A stretch of DNA of 64,000 nt from Aspidiotus rigidus (GCA_035079385.1 JAVHKY010000008.1:1844001-1908000), one strand, 5' to 3'. Counted from the first letter of the stretch, positions 44,796 to 56,345 are shown. The notes: generated by a model not told the origin, from the sequence alone. A program made the numbers and translations.

Positions 44796-47700
44796 GTACA
44801 CCCTTAATACATGAATTCAAACTCGGCTTCAGTCCTCACAATGGATTGCTATGTCGGAGTATTATAAGTGTTATTGTTTTCGCCCTTTTTTTTTTTTTAA
44901 TATTTTTTTTCTTCTGTAGGATGTACTAAAAAAAAAAAGTCGATTTGCAGTTCTTTGGTGATATATGCTGGTCAACTTCAAATTGACATTAATTTTAAGT
45001 CGATTTCTGTAAATTTTCAATCGGCCATAAACCGACTACTCTGCTGTGTTGACTTCAAGTTAATTTGTAGTTCCTTAGTAATGTACTCTAATCAAATTTA
45101 AATTGAGCTCAAATTCTATATTGAAGCACGAAAATGTCAATTTAACGAAAGAAAGAAAATTCTCGAGGACGTTCCGATAATTGTAACAGTTTTACTATCA
45201 CAAACAATGAAAAATAATTAGGTACCAGTTTCCAAAAGACGATCCATGTTTCATCTAGACGTTTTTCCACTTTTTCGAGACTTCAAATACCATACGAGCT
45301 GCGATATTTCTAGTCTTCACTTCCACTTCACTACGGTCCTGATGATAATGATGCTTATCGTACCAATTTAAAATGGTTCTAGAAATCGATAAACCTTTTT
45401 TTTTTTTTTTTCTACTTCGCGTTTATAAAAAAATTGATTCAAACTAAACGATTCTTTCCACAGAATGAAATTTCAATCGACGTGTTAAGCTGTGCGACCA
45501 TAATTCGATGATAAAATTTAGACCAGTAGGTCACGTGTTAACAGTCAAGTGTTTTGTACAGTAATTTTTTCCCTATTTTTTTTTTTATTAATGAGAACAA
45601 AATTTCGTTAATTCAGCGGAAAAAGAAAAATACTATTTTTAATAACGTCCGACAATGATTAACCACTCTCGATAACTAATGAGATATGGCGGTAAAGTTT
45701 AAACGTACCTACAGCCCTCAAACAACGCGCATTAAAACATAAAAATTATCATAAGAATGCATCCATTAAGGATTTTCGTCAAGAATACAAAAGACGACTT
45801 TGAGGAAACTCGCCACGATGAATTTTAATGACCGGAGTACACGCAGATATTTCAATTAGAACTCCAACGATGAAAACACATCCTCCACCAGATACGAGTC
45901 GTTTTAACGCTCGGAAAAATAACAGTATTCCGACATCGGTTCAGCAGACGATGTAATTCAAAATTATGGAATTGTTTCTAGCAGTAAGAACAAGACTCGA
46001 ATGAAAAACGTTATCTTCGACTTATTCTCCATCATACGTTTTCGTATATATCCTACGTCGAATTTTCTCGAAATGAATTCGTTTTCACCCTTTACTAAAA
46101 TTACACTCGATATCCCACCTCGTCTAATTGAAATATTGTGGCGAATCTGTTTCGTACAACATTAATGCGTTATTCCTGCTAACGAGTGCGATCCTTTAAA
46201 ATCCTCGGCTTTTCTTCCTGCAGATACTTCGGAGTACTTTCGGAATACAAAAGTACCCGTTTCAATTTAACCGGACGGCTTTAAACACTTCGTTTTTTGT
46301 AAGTTGAACGCACGGTAATAAACAAGGGAATACGAAAAACGCTCAACACGTGGAAGGTGTAAGTGTACGTGTACACCTGCAATTTTCGTACTGTACCAGG
46401 TGAAAAAGGAGGGAATCCACAAGAGGAACACTCTTTCGAGCATTGATATAAAGAAGTTACAATGCGGCACCATTCGAATAAATTTTTTCAGGAGCAGCGA
46501 TCTCGAATACCAATTTTGAAATGACTGAAATTTTTACCCAAAAAATGTTTTTAGTGCCTACACTCGTAGTTCGGAAGGAATCATGAATATTTATATTTCT
46601 TGAGAGGCCGAGAAACAAGAGTTTTAGGCTGTGTATTACATAATTCAGAAAGGGCCAACTTATATATAGACTAAGTGAAAACGAACAAAGGCGAATGAGA
46701 AGAGGATTATTACAAAAGTATGATGGGAGATAAACAGGTCTAAACAAATAGGTAGAAGGATGAATAGAGAGGGCGGGAGAATATTGAAAGCTATAAACGC
46801 TCGAGATGAGACTTTAGTACGGAAACCTTTTCACTTTCATTCCAATTAATTTCTCATTACGCTTTCGCTTTCGAGCGTATGCAAAATGCCTTAGTTATCT
46901 GTCTTTCCTCTTGCAAAAAGTTCTAAGCTAATAATACCTAACGAAGAAGCGCACTTCCCATCGCTTCTAAAATATTGAAAAATTATGATTTTCAGGATGC
47001 ATACAATAAGAAAATGAGATTGGTACAATTATTTGATTTTGCGAACACAAGCGCAATATACGCGATGAACAGAAAAATGGTCAAATTACTCGAGAAAACT
47101 GTGCGATAGTGAGAAGCTTAATCAGATTGACTCAATCAGTTTCATTCCACGATACAGGAAATGAAAATAGAATGTCACAATTACGAAATATTCGCAATAT
47201 TTATCATTTTCATCCGACGATAAGAATTTCCACTTTATTTTCAGTCTCGGAAACTCGAAATTATCTAAAATGATGTCGAGAAAAGCAGTTTGCGGTCCAA
47301 CAAAAGAAAAATTCTGCCCTGGAAACTTTAGGTGCCATTGCAAATTATGCAATAGCAGTAGGGAACCCGAGAGTTCCGTGCCCCGCGGCAAATGAGGTAC
47401 TTAAAATTAGAATTTGGACGCGTTTGTACGCGCAGAGCTTTTTTCAAAGGTCGAAATGTTTTCAAGTTCTCCTTCCGAAAATCGAATACTGTATTTCCAA
47501 GTCCTGTAACCTTAGGTTGATGACGGGATGCGTTCGCGAACGCGGAGATTCCCTGAAGATCTTTCCCAATAAAAGGGATACTGGGTTCCCCGCTAAAAAA
47601 TTCAAGACTATATTGCGGTCTAGAAAATCAAAATTCTGGCGGAGCCAAATAAATAAAGATCATTTTAACAGGGAACCTGTTCTATGGGGGTTTCAAGTCC

Positions 47701-47830
47701 CCTCCTATTGTATATATAGCTCGAGAGTAAAAAAAAAATTAGACTCTCGAACTATTTATTATACATACTAGCTTTATATCAGGTCCCTATAGTTGATCAA
47801 TCCAGTCACTAGTTAAGACAAAGTAATTTT
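44796..47830. other. Unassigned AT-rich DNA
   Basis: At 44,880-44,938 there is a T-run, CTTCTGTAGGATGTACTAAA and an A-run that may be the tail of the LINE-C copy interrupted at 39.4 kb. From 44,938 to 45,130 phrases such as TTTTAAGTCGATTTCTG resemble 21.5-21.8 kb. From 45,200 to 47,400 nothing is recognised. At 47,650-47,760 is a short copy of the dispersed module (GGGAACCTGTTCTATGGGGG). Confidence 0.4.
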
Positions 47831-48060
47831 CGATAGCGGATGAAAGCACATTAAGACATCAACCGCCTGAAACCTCTCTGTGACGTCATTGATTCGTGAC
47901 GCCATCAATTCCTGGATCAGTTTGAGGACTCCAAATCCATCTATAGGAAGCAGGCAGAAGCCTAATGCAATCTAGCACATTTTATGCTAAGCCTAGTTTA
48001 AGCCGAGTAAAGCCTAAGATTAATATACAGTATCACAGACATTATGCTAGGTCTAGTTTA
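47830..48060. repeat. Dispersed repeat rich in GCCTAGTTTA phrases
   Basis: Ordered phrases GATGAAAGCACATTAAGACA, TGTGACGTCATTGATTCGTG, TTCCTGGATCAGTTTGAGGA and GCTAAGCCTAGTTTAAGCCG recur in related form at 55,310-55,830 and 56,080-56,345. The ends are not defined and no coding capacity is seen. Confidence 0.6.
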
Positions 48061-48113
48061 AAGCTAAAAATCTTTTGACGACTTCCTCTGATGTGCAAAA
48101 GAGCTATCATTAT

Positions 48114-48616
48114 AAACATGAAAGAGGAATACTCCGAAGTGGAGTAAAACATGCAAACCGCAGAAAAAATGAAAAGACGACGAGCGCTTTCGGTTAAACA
48201 ACCATCTTCAAGCCTGAAATGAAAGCAACTGACGAACAAAAGAGAAGAACGAGGTATTAAGATCGTCAAAACGAGAAATCACAGTGTGAGTCATAAACCA
48301 GTTCGATCCGGCCATCGTCCCGAATGTACGAATTGAGTACAGTGATACCGTCAGTGTTGAGATGACGAATTATCTCTATATTCTCGAGGGCGATACGCTT
48401 ACGGTAGGAATTCTCCTTATGGAGGAGCTTTTCGGATCCCTCGCGGAAGCTGTGGCCACTGTTTATTAAGTGATCGGCGAGAGCTGACTCCCCCAAGTGT
48501 CCCTTCTTTCAAGACTTCAGGTGCTCAGCTACTCGAACTTTCATTTGGCGGCTGGTCTCACCAATATAAAAGCCTCCACAATCCTCACACTCCAACTTAT
48601 ACACACCACTCCTCGA
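48114..48616 (-). repeat. Inverted 5' arm of PLE2
   Basis: Reverse complement of about 50,246-50,755, nearly identical to it. It carries the minus-strand copy of MGESALADHLINSGHSF (48,266-48,496), the CGAGCGCTTTCGGTTAAACA segment and the same internal stop codon as the body. Its outer end is shorter than the right end by about 25 bp. Confidence 0.9.
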
Positions 48617-48668
48617 TGTTGTCGTTCATAAATTCCATCCCGCCCCCCTCATAAATAATAGTCAGGTA

Positions 48669-50603
48669 GTGTTCAATAGTGACGAAACATCCCTCCTTGA
48701 GAAAGGGTTGAAGTTCAGTATGCCTCCCCTCAAGAATGATGAAACCTTGGCGAATGTCATTGCGGATCTTGCGGTTAAGATTGGTCCTGGTTTTAATACC
48801 CAGAAAGTCTGTGCCGAATTAGTCCGTAATAACCCCCTCCCTCGCATGAGTAATAAATTGGGAGGAGTGATTCAGGGTCTAAGGAGGAAGATGAAAGAGG
48901 GAGATTTGATCGTCACTAAGGCTGACAAGGGCAACGCTGTTGTAGTGATGGAGAGATCGGCCTATTCTTCTAAGTTCCATGAAGTCCTACAGCAGTGTGG
49001 TGCTAAAGAGAGTGAGGATTTCAGCTTTCCCAAGCACGTCAAAGAAGTTAGGTGTGTCATCAACAGGAGTGAGGCTGTTATCAAAACTCCTGCTTTGAAA
49101 AAAGCCCTCCTTGTTCCTAACCCCCCCCCCTTGTACGGGCTGCCTAAAAAGCATAAGAACAATACCCCGATGCGACCCGTTGTTTCTTTCGTCTCCTCTC
49201 CTACCTACCTCCTTGCAAAATTCCTTGACCGTTGGTTCAAAAATCGTATTGATTTTGAATCCCCTCATTCGGTCTTGAATTCGGCCTCTTTAACTGACGT
49301 CCTCAAGGATGTAAGCCTTCCCCCGGGAACGACCATCTGCTCGTTTGATGTTGTTGGTTTGTTCCCGAATATTCCTAAGGCTGCTACTATCCAGCGTATG
49401 GGTGAGCTACTCGTCAAAGCCAACATTCCTCATAATGAGCTTCACGAATTTTTCGATCTTCTTAATACTTGCTGGTCCCCCAACTACTGTAAATTTGAAG
49501 GGAAATTTTTCGAGTTCCCTGACGAAGTAGGGATCCCCATTGGATCACCACTAGGCTCTCTCATATCCGAAATCTTCATGTCTAAGTTTGAACTTGACCT
49601 CTTTTCCTCGAACCAGGTGTTACTTAATCATATTCATTATTGGCACAGGTACGTTGATGACGTTCTATGTACCTGGACTGGTCACTCAGATCTCCTTGGT
49701 GAGTTTCTGAGGTATCTCAATTCCTGGTACCCTTCCATCAAATTTACGTTGGAAATAGGGGTATTTTCCATTAACTTTTTGGATTTATCGATCTCTATAA
49801 TAGACGGTATCCATAAGTTTGGAATTTACAGGAAAGATACTACGACCGATGTTTTAGTCCACGGTGGTGGTTCGTTCGGTCCTGTTGCTCACAAGATGGC
49901 TGCTTTTCATAGCCTAGTTCACAGACTGACTCGTATTCCTTTGAGTCAGTCTGCCTTCAAGAAAGAGTTGATCACAATAAAACACCTGGCTAGAGTGAAT
50001 GGGGTCGATGTTGACGTGATGGTTCGGAGGAAAATTACGAGGGGCCTCCTGGATTCCACCACCTCCCTCCCCCGAGACACGATCCGTGATCGCCGTTTGC
50101 GTTGGATCAGTCTCCCTTTCTTGGGGAAGTTCTCCCAGCAATTGGGTCGGGCCCTTCGCCCGTTTGGCTTCAGACCCGCGTTTTACAACCCTACCACAGT
50201 CAAGAGGTTGTTTGTGAGACTGAAGGACCCCATACCTGTCGATGAGAGGAGTGGTGTGTATAAGTTGGAGTGTGAGGGTTGTGGAGGCTTTTATATTGGT
50301 GAGACCAGCCGCCAAATGAAAGTTCGAGTAGCTGAGCACCTGAAGTCTTGAAAGAAGGGACACTTGGGGGAGTCAGCTTTCGCCGATCACTTAATAAACA
50401 GTGGCCACAGCTTCCGCGAGGGATCCGAAAAGCTCCTCCATAAGGAGAATTCCTACCGTAAGCGTATCGCCCTCGAGAATATAGAGATAATTCGTCATCT
50501 CAACACTGACGGTATCACTGTACTCAATTCGTACATTCGGGACGATGGCCGGATCGAACTGGTTTATGACTCACACCGTGATTTCTCGTTTGGACGATCT
50601 TAA
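48669..50603 (+). pseudogene. PLE2 RT / GIY-YIG polyprotein, one stop codon
   Basis: A 560-codon open segment (48,669-50,351) is followed in the same frame by 79 more codons to 50,603. Landmarks: DETSLLEKGLKFSMPP (conserved N-terminal RT extension), IVTKADKGNAVVVMERS, YGLPKKHKNNTPMRPVVSF, CSFDVVGLFPNIP (motif A), IGSPLGSLISEIFM (motif B), HRYVDDVLCTWTG (catalytic YVDD), INFLDLSI and FGIYRKDTTTD. Then comes SGVYKLECEGCGGFYIGETS (GIY-YIG), and after the TGA at 50,349-50,351 LGESAFADHLINSGHSF and RIALENIEII. Typical Penelope proteins are longer at the N-terminus, so the 5' part is missing. Only one premature stop in about 640 codons indicates a young copy. Confidence 0.92.
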
Positions 50604-50797
50604 TACCTCGTTCTTCTCTTTTGTTCGTCAGTTGCTTTCATTTCAGGCTTGAAGATGGTTGTTTAACCGAAAGCGCTCGTCGTCTTTTCATTTTTTCTGC
50701 GGTTTGCATGTTTTACTCCACGTCGGAGTATTCCTCCTTCACGTTTATTATGGATAGCTGTAACTTGAAGGAACGGATTCGTTTAAGCTATCATTAT

Positions 50798-51835
50798 CTT
50801 TCGGTTTCAGAACATCATAATTTTTATATTCCATCCTACCACCTCTCGTCCTTCCCATTTCAAGAACTTTTTAAACATATAAAAATTCATAAACTTCCCA
50901 AAAATCCGAACTTCACTTCTCAAGAACTTTTCGAATCGTACATCCAACAACACTTTCCTCTACATACGCAGATTTTCACAGATGGCTCTAAGGATCATGA
51001 AGGCGTCGGTATGGCCTTTTGGATCCCTTCGATGCTTCTTCATTGCTCTCTTGCATTACCACCTTTCTCATCCATTTTTCATGCAGAACAGATGGCCATT
51101 TTCCACGCTCTTTATTATATTAAACAAAACTTCCAAACGGGACATTTTCTAATAATTTCTGATTCTCTCTCCGCTCTTCAGTCTCTTTCTTCCGTTCCTT
51201 TTCGCATAAATCCATCCTTAACTCTACCAATTATATCCTTAATCCATTCTCTCTCCCCCCATCAAAATTGATTTCCTCTGGATAACAATGAAATTACAGA
51301 CAAGAAAGCTAAATTAGCACATCTCTCTCAAGTCTCATCAAACCTTCTTCCCATGTCAGAATTGTATTCGCTCACTAAACGCTCCACACGGGATGACTGG
51401 TCTCTAAATTATTCAAATTCATTTAACAATCAAAATTCTCACTATTTACCTTGTCCAACCCCTTCTTCCGACACCTCCTTGGTTTCAGAAATTTCACAAC
51501 ATCCCTCGTTCTCTCACGGTCAAAATCAGCCGTCTTCGCTTCGGACAAATCGTCTCCCTGCCCACCTCAAACACATAAATCTCATAGAATCTGACGCATG
51601 CTCCTTCCATCCAGATAACCCTTTAAAAGCCGACATCAACCACTACTTTTTTGAATGCTCAGAATTACGAAATTTAAGACAAAAACTCTATTCAGAATGT
51701 ATGAGTTTAAATTTTCCAACCACTCTCCGAGCTATTGACCTTCTCTCATCCGAAGAATTATCAATTTTCCCTATATCTTTAATTTCCTTAAAAATCTTCC
51801 GGAATCCATCTCAATTTGACTTACATAATTCATAA
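50798..51835 (+). pseudogene. LINE-C RNase H region downstream of PLE2
   Basis: Continues the LINE-C frame after PLE2: LSSFPFQELFKHIKIHKLPK, FTDGSKDHEGVGMAFWIPS, AEQMAIFHALYYIKQN and IISDSLSALQSLSS. It breaks at HSLSPHQN (51,268-51,271) with a stop and loss of the WIPSHAGI motif. A second segment (51,353-51,835) carries TRDDWSLNYSN, RTNRLPAHLKHINL and CSFHPDNPLKADINHYFFEC. Compared with the 38-kb copy it has a small deletion and frameshifts near 51,285 and 51,480. Confidence 0.85.
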
Positions 51836-52045
51836 CAAATTTTGTTAAACGAGGTAAGGCCTAGTTGCCATCCTCCAACACCCTGTTTATTTTATTTTAT
51901 TTTAATTTTTTTCTCCTTCTAAATTTCTGTAATTTTGTTTTTCTCTTTCTTGTTTTGTAATGTTTCTTTTTTCATTTTTATTTTTATTTTCATTTTTTAT
52001 TTTTTTTATCTTTTTATTATTTTTACAAAAAAGGGTGTATAATAT

Positions 52046-52076
<31 letters not shown>

Positions 52077-52146
52077 AAAATACTTTTTACCGCTCTATGG
52101 AAAATCTGAGCGTTTTATTAATACATCGATGTTGATTGTATCGATA

Positions 52147-53481
52147 TGTTACAGTTAAAACCCGAAATCAGTAAATTCTAAAATTCACTAGTCAAAACTA
52201 GTTGCCACAAATGACTTTAGTCAGAACTAGTTTTGACTAGTTAATTCTAGAATAAAAAAATTGTTTGAATTCATTGGTAAATTCTAGTTATAACTGAAAT
52301 GAATTGAAATTGTTCGAGTTCAAAAGGTGATGCTATTTCCAGACATACTTCGGCCAAATTGATAGATATTTGGTAGTTCTGCTCAACTTTGAGGATAAGT
52401 AGCTCACACTGGAATAAAATATACGAAAAAGTTCTAAATTTTTCTTCCTTAATTCACACATTAAACCGTACATCATACGAATTCGTCGGTCTATAAACGT
52501 TACAAGAGCAAACCTAACAGTGACTAATTGACGCACACCATTCAAGTACAAACAAGCTTTGTGAAAAATAAAAATTCAAGGATGTTGGAGGCTGGAGGCA
52601 TTTTGTCTCTGGAGGTACCTTGCCTCCGCCTCCAATGAGGCGAAGATGGTGAGAATTTAAACCAAGATGTTGGAGGCTGGAGCATTTTGCCGCCGGAGGT
52701 ACCTTGCTTCCACCTAGAGACTTGGAGGTGCTTCCAAAGATCCTTTAGGAGGCACTTTTTTCAACAGTATTCTATTCCTCGAACCCTCATTCAGCCACTT
52801 TGATGCTAGCGCTGCTCGGTTCGAAGAAAAGCCAAAGTTTTAAATACACCTTGTGAGTATCATCTGTCATCTGGCAACACTGGTTGGCCAATATGCTACA
52901 TCTGGTCACACTGATCAAAGTTACAAGTGCCTTCGGAGGCGTCTCCAAAGACGTCTTCGGTTTCTTCGACAGTGCCTCCGGAGGCATTTTCTCCAATCTC
53001 AGTAATTGCGCTGGAGGCATTTTGAGGTACTTCCAGAGACATACTTTGGAGGTCAGAAGACGCCTCCAAACGTGTCCACTGGAGGCAACCGGAGTCGGAG
53101 AGTCATTTTCTGTATTCGTTCCGGAGGCCTCTAAAAAAAATTGCTCCAACACCCTTGATAAAAATGCAATTACATTTGTACTAGGGAAGAAATTCATTTT
53201 ACTGATTGGATTCACCCTTTTTGTTTTCATTAGTTAAAACTAGTGTTCCCCGACAATCATAATTTCTTCTCTATTTCACTTTTTACGAGTCAATTCTAGT
53301 TTTCACTAGTAAAAACTAGTTTTACCTGAAATTATTTAAGTTAAAACTAGCTCCAACGCTGAGGGTCACGGTAAATTCTAGAGTTAACTAGTCGAAACTA
53401 GTTCTGACTAAAGTCATTTGTGGCAACTAGTTTTGACTAGTAAATTTTAGAATTTACTGATTTCGGGTTTTAACTGTAACA
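52147..53481. mobile_element. Non-autonomous DNA element with TGTTACAG termini (Ginger-like)
   Basis: Terminal inverted repeats begin TGTTACAGTTAAAACCCGAA at 52,147 and end in the exact complement at 53,481. They stay nearly identical for about 100 bp, with many ACTAGT/AACTAG palindromes. The flanks are the 4-bp direct repeat GATA (52,143-52,146 and 53,482-53,485). TGT-start termini with a 4-bp TSD fit the Ginger superfamily of integrase-type DNA transposons. There is no transposase inside. The core is a GGAGGC-rich segment. The element interrupts the LINE-D frame. Removing it with one GATA restores that frame. Confidence 0.82.
52575..53130. repeat. GGAGGC-rich degenerate minisatellite inside the TGTTACAG element
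   Basis: Motifs such as GGAGGCATTTTG, TGGAGGTACCTTGC and CTTCGGAGGCGTCTCC recur irregularly, in both orientations. GATGTTGGAGGCTGGAG occurs twice about 83 bp apart (52,580 and 52,662). The overlapping ORFs 52,787-53,230 and 52,884-53,237 are shadows of this repeat. Confidence 0.65.
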
Positions 53482-53485
53482 GATA

Positions 53486-53965
53486 TATCGATTGTATAAG
53501 AATTTCAGGAACCGTTTCTGGACTCGCTCCAGCACCTCAATTGCTGATTAGTCTTCAGATACCAGACTACATTAGCGAAATCCAAGTACGATCTAGCTAG
53601 AGCGAAAGACAAGATTCTCAGAATGGAGGTATGTACGAAAAGTCTGGAGCGTCTCATTATGAGTTCCTTGTTTCGATTTGTTGTTGATATCATTTTCTGT
53701 ACAGTCAGTCTGTATCTGGACCTTCAAATCTCTCAAGTCATTCACTCACTTCAGTACCTCACCTTTAATGGCATAGTTCTTATGAATTAGATTCCAATCT
53801 CGACTTATGGTTAATACATTGCATTTTTTGACGTTTAATGGGAATTTGTTTTCTCCTCTCTACGTCACCAGGTCAGGTTAGGGTCTCTTTCTTGTTTGAT
53901 CGCTCTATATGATTTTAAATCGTCTGCATAAATTAGTATCTGGCACCTATCAAACTCTTTTCGAT
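53486..53965 (-). mobile_element. LINE-D relic: CR1/Jockey-type RT fragment
   Basis: On the minus strand the translation reads CQILIYADDLKSYRAI (RT motif C, YADD), then ENKFPLNVKKCNVLTISR, HKNYAIKGEVLK, LRDLKVQIQ and, near the end, VLERVQKRFLKFLYN, all typical of the RT and thumb of CR1/Jockey-type elements. A deletion and several frameshifts are present. The continuation (52,095-52,142) lies on the other side of the TGTTACAG element. The upstream part is cut at 53,983 by the second TGTTACAG element or before it. Confidence 0.85.
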
Positions 53966-53982
53966 ATCTAACTTAGTATGTG

Positions 53983-55197
53983 TGTTACAGGTATATTATA
54001 AAATCCGTCATTTCATAAAATGTCTAGACATTTAACAAAATGACAAAAGTAGTTCTTGAGAGTAGTCATTTTATAAATTGACTGACATTTCAAAAAATGA
54101 CAGAAGTTGATTAGGCAAATTGTGGAATCATGTACCTGTTAAGTCACAGTAATACTTGTATGATAGTTCCTACTGAGTGATTCACCGTGTCGACCTCGAA
54201 CAAACTGGCCTGCCGGGGAACCTCTGTCATTTACTCACAGAAGAAAGCGAGCTCGAGGACGTTCTTCGAGGTATGTACAAGCCAAGCGACCGAAGCGATG
54301 ATGAAAATGAAGAACAGATACTTACATGTAATTGGGGACATAGATGGAACTGAAGATCAGGTAGACGGTATTGAAGAAGGAGTGGATGACACTGAAGGAA
54401 AAATTGATGATAGTCACCCCACTCCTTGCGAAGTCCTCGACTCACGAAAGCGGGCCATTGCGGAAGAAAGAGAAGGTGCCAGAGAAGGATTAATATAACA
54501 AGCAAAGCGCATGAAAAAAGATTCTGATGCGAAGTTTCCAGCTCCAGAAATTGGTTCAACAGTTCGTGTTCCCGTACCCGACGTCGACCGCGCGAAACTT
54601 GATGACAGGTCTATCTTAGCTCGAGTATTGCGGAGTACTGAGAACAATCTATATGAGTTGGGAACAAAGAATGGTCGCTTGAAGCAATTGTATACTCGAT
54701 TCAGTGTTTGCTCAGAGAAGTTTATCGACAAAGCGGACATCTCACCCAACAGCATTTCACTGCGCTCTGCAGCAACTCAAGAATCGGTATCACGAGGAGG
54801 GCATGGGCAAGTTTTCGTACGCTGCCGATGTACAAAACCGTGCGACACAAATTGCTGTGCTTTTCGTCGAAAAAACGAGCTAATGTCACGGTGGCAGAAC
54901 GTGCATCAATGTCTCTTAGACAGGAAAACTTTTTTTCTCCCACGTATTACGACAAAATATCACTTTGTGATATTACTAATCATATACCTAGGTTCTACAC
55001 TAAATATTAGCTTGTAATTCCATAATTTGCCTAATACGTTTCTGACACTTTATAAAATGTCTAGTCATTCCATATAATGCCTAGTTAAAATATTAAATTT
55101 AATTTGCTTCTTCATAATTTGCATAAAACGTGTCGTCATTTTATGAAATGTCCAGTCATTTTATAGAATGACTGGATTTTATAATATGTCTGTAACA
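53983..55197 (+). mobile_element. Second TGTTACAG element carrying an integrase remnant
   Basis: The left end TGTTACAGGTATATTATAAA (53,983) is mirrored at the right end (complement ending at 55,197). Both arms then contain several copies of a GTCATTTTATAAAATG-like palindrome and AATTTGCCTAAT-type phrases (54,111-54,125 and 55,021-55,036 in inverted order). The adjoining four bases are TGTG at the left and TGTA at the right, so a 4-bp TSD is possible but imperfect. Inside is a broken ORF matching the C-terminal portion of KRBA2/SCAND3-type integrases, which derive from Ginger-like transposons. The integrase core is missing, so the copy is internally deleted. Confidence 0.8.
54187..54900 (+). 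pseudogene. C-terminal fragment of a Ginger/KRBA2-like integrase
   Basis: Two in-frame segments are separated by one TAA at 54,496-54,498. The first (to 54,495) is mostly acidic (GIEEGVDDTEGKIDD) and ends AIAEEREGAREGLI. The second opens with QAKRMKKDSDAKFP and runs into GSTVRVPVPDVDRAKLDDR, SILARVLRSTENNLYELGTK, NGRLKQLYTRF and ISLRSAATQ. It ends in a Cys-rich patch (VFVRCRCTKPCDTNCC). The order AREG..QA..M / VPVPDVDR / LGT..G.L.QLY.R / SLR / C-rich tail is what follows the integrase core in this protein group, as recalled. The catalytic DDE core itself is absent. The family assignment is from memory of the motif and was not checked by search. Confidence 0.75.
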
Positions 55198-55309
55198 TGT
55201 ATAATAGAAAAGGGTACATTATTGCTTCCTTCCCCACTAGTAGGACACGAGAAGTTGAAGAATTCGTCGAGAAATAGATAATGATCTACTTCTACTTTTT
55301 TGATAGCAG

Positions 55310-56345
55310 ATGAAGGCACAGTAAAGACATCAACCAGTTTATATTTTCTTGTGACGTTATGATCATCCTTCGATCCTGCTTGTAACGTCATCACCATACA
55401 ATGTCATCAGTTCGAATTCGCCATTGACGTCATTAACATCCGTGACAACATTCCTCTCTTTTGCTAGCAGCTCAGTATGATTTAATACATTTTATATTAA
55501 ACCTAGTGTAGTCCGGCATTAGTATAGCGTTGCATAGGCGTATGCCAGGCCTAGTTTAAAGCAAGTACAGCCTACACTTAATTAAGCCTAGTCTAAAAGC
55601 TATTATAGCCTAATATACTGATGCTAGGACTGCTCGGACCCACACATTTCTGGATCAGGCCGAGGTTTCGAGTATTCCAAGTCCATCAACAGGGAGGGGG
55701 CACCCAGGTTTGTAGATTTCCAATAGTGGGGCGGTTTGGTAAGGATATTTAAGAACGACGCGACGGCTTTCTGAACGAAGTTGAACACGGATTGCATGAA
55801 ACTGTTCTAATGAAAATTTTTCCAAGTCCCTTTCAGGTCATTTATTATGACTCAAAAGTTGAAATTTTGACATGTTTCATGTCTTTCCTGAAGTTTCCTC
55901 AATCCTAACCCCTAATTCCAAAATTTGCAAGTTCATACCCCCCCCAAAAGGAACCTCAGACATGATTTTGAAAATTTGTGAGTTCCGCGAATCTTCAATC
56001 ATAGTCCCCTAATCCCAAAATTTACGATTTTACTACACCCCCGCGAGTTTCCCTACACCCCCTCAGCTCATGATCCCGGATACTTTAAAACCCCTCTGTT
56101 CCTTTATAATGAACTACAACGTCATCAGATATGACCCCGAAGCACCCTCCAACTGTGATGTCATCGACTGGTGATGTCATCAACAGTGACTTCGAGCCTG
56201 ATTCTGAAATCTGCGAGTTCAATCCGTACTTGTCATCTATAAGTAGTTTAATATAGGCTTTTCTACTGCTGTATGTTAGGCTCACGTCAGGCCTGGTTTC
56301 ATAACGAATAATAGTAGGCCTGGTATAGTTTACTGTACTCTATAG
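55310..56345. repeat. Copies of the GCCTAG-type dispersed repeat and module fragments
   Basis: 55,310-55,640 and 56,080-56,345 resemble 47,830-48,060 (GCACAGTAAAGACATCAACC, GGCCTAGTTTAAAGCAAGTA, TGATGTCATCAACAGTGACT). Between and after them are CCAAGTCCCTTTCAGGTCAT and ACATGTTTCATGTCTTTCCT phrases of the dispersed module. No gene is seen. Confidence 0.55.

Larger units (their letters stand above)
48114..50785 (+). mobile_element. PLE2: second Penelope-like element, nested in LINE-C
   Basis: Bounded by the 12-bp direct repeat AGCTATCATTAT (48,102-48,113 and 50,786-50,797). The left 503 bp (48,114-48,616) are an inverted copy of the element's 3' region (about 50,246-50,755), including GIY-YIG coding sequence. 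The long RT frame in between starts abruptly at 48,669, so the element is 5' truncated with the inverted arm joined on. The family is distinct from PLE1 but shares its architecture. An in-frame TGA interrupts the GIY-YIG domain. Confidence 0.9.
48061..52081 (+). mobile_element. LINE-C copy split by PLE2, with its TSD and poly(A) tail
   Basis: A 5'-truncated LINE-C insertion between direct repeats AAGCTAAAAAT (48,061-48,071 and 52,071-52,081). Its sequence runs 48,072-48,113, is interrupted by PLE2, and resumes at 50,798. Joining the two parts gives one frame (LLTTSSDVQKSYHYLSVS) leading into the RNase H region. The 3' UTR carries AACGAGGTAAGGCCTAGTTG, a T-rich stretch, AAAGGGTGTATAATAT and a poly(A) tail of about 27 A. 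Confidence 0.85.

Noticed and set aside
52787..53237. Overlapping ORFs on both strands inside the TGTTACAG element
   Set aside because: Both follow the GGAGGC repeat and give biased composition; no transposase motif.
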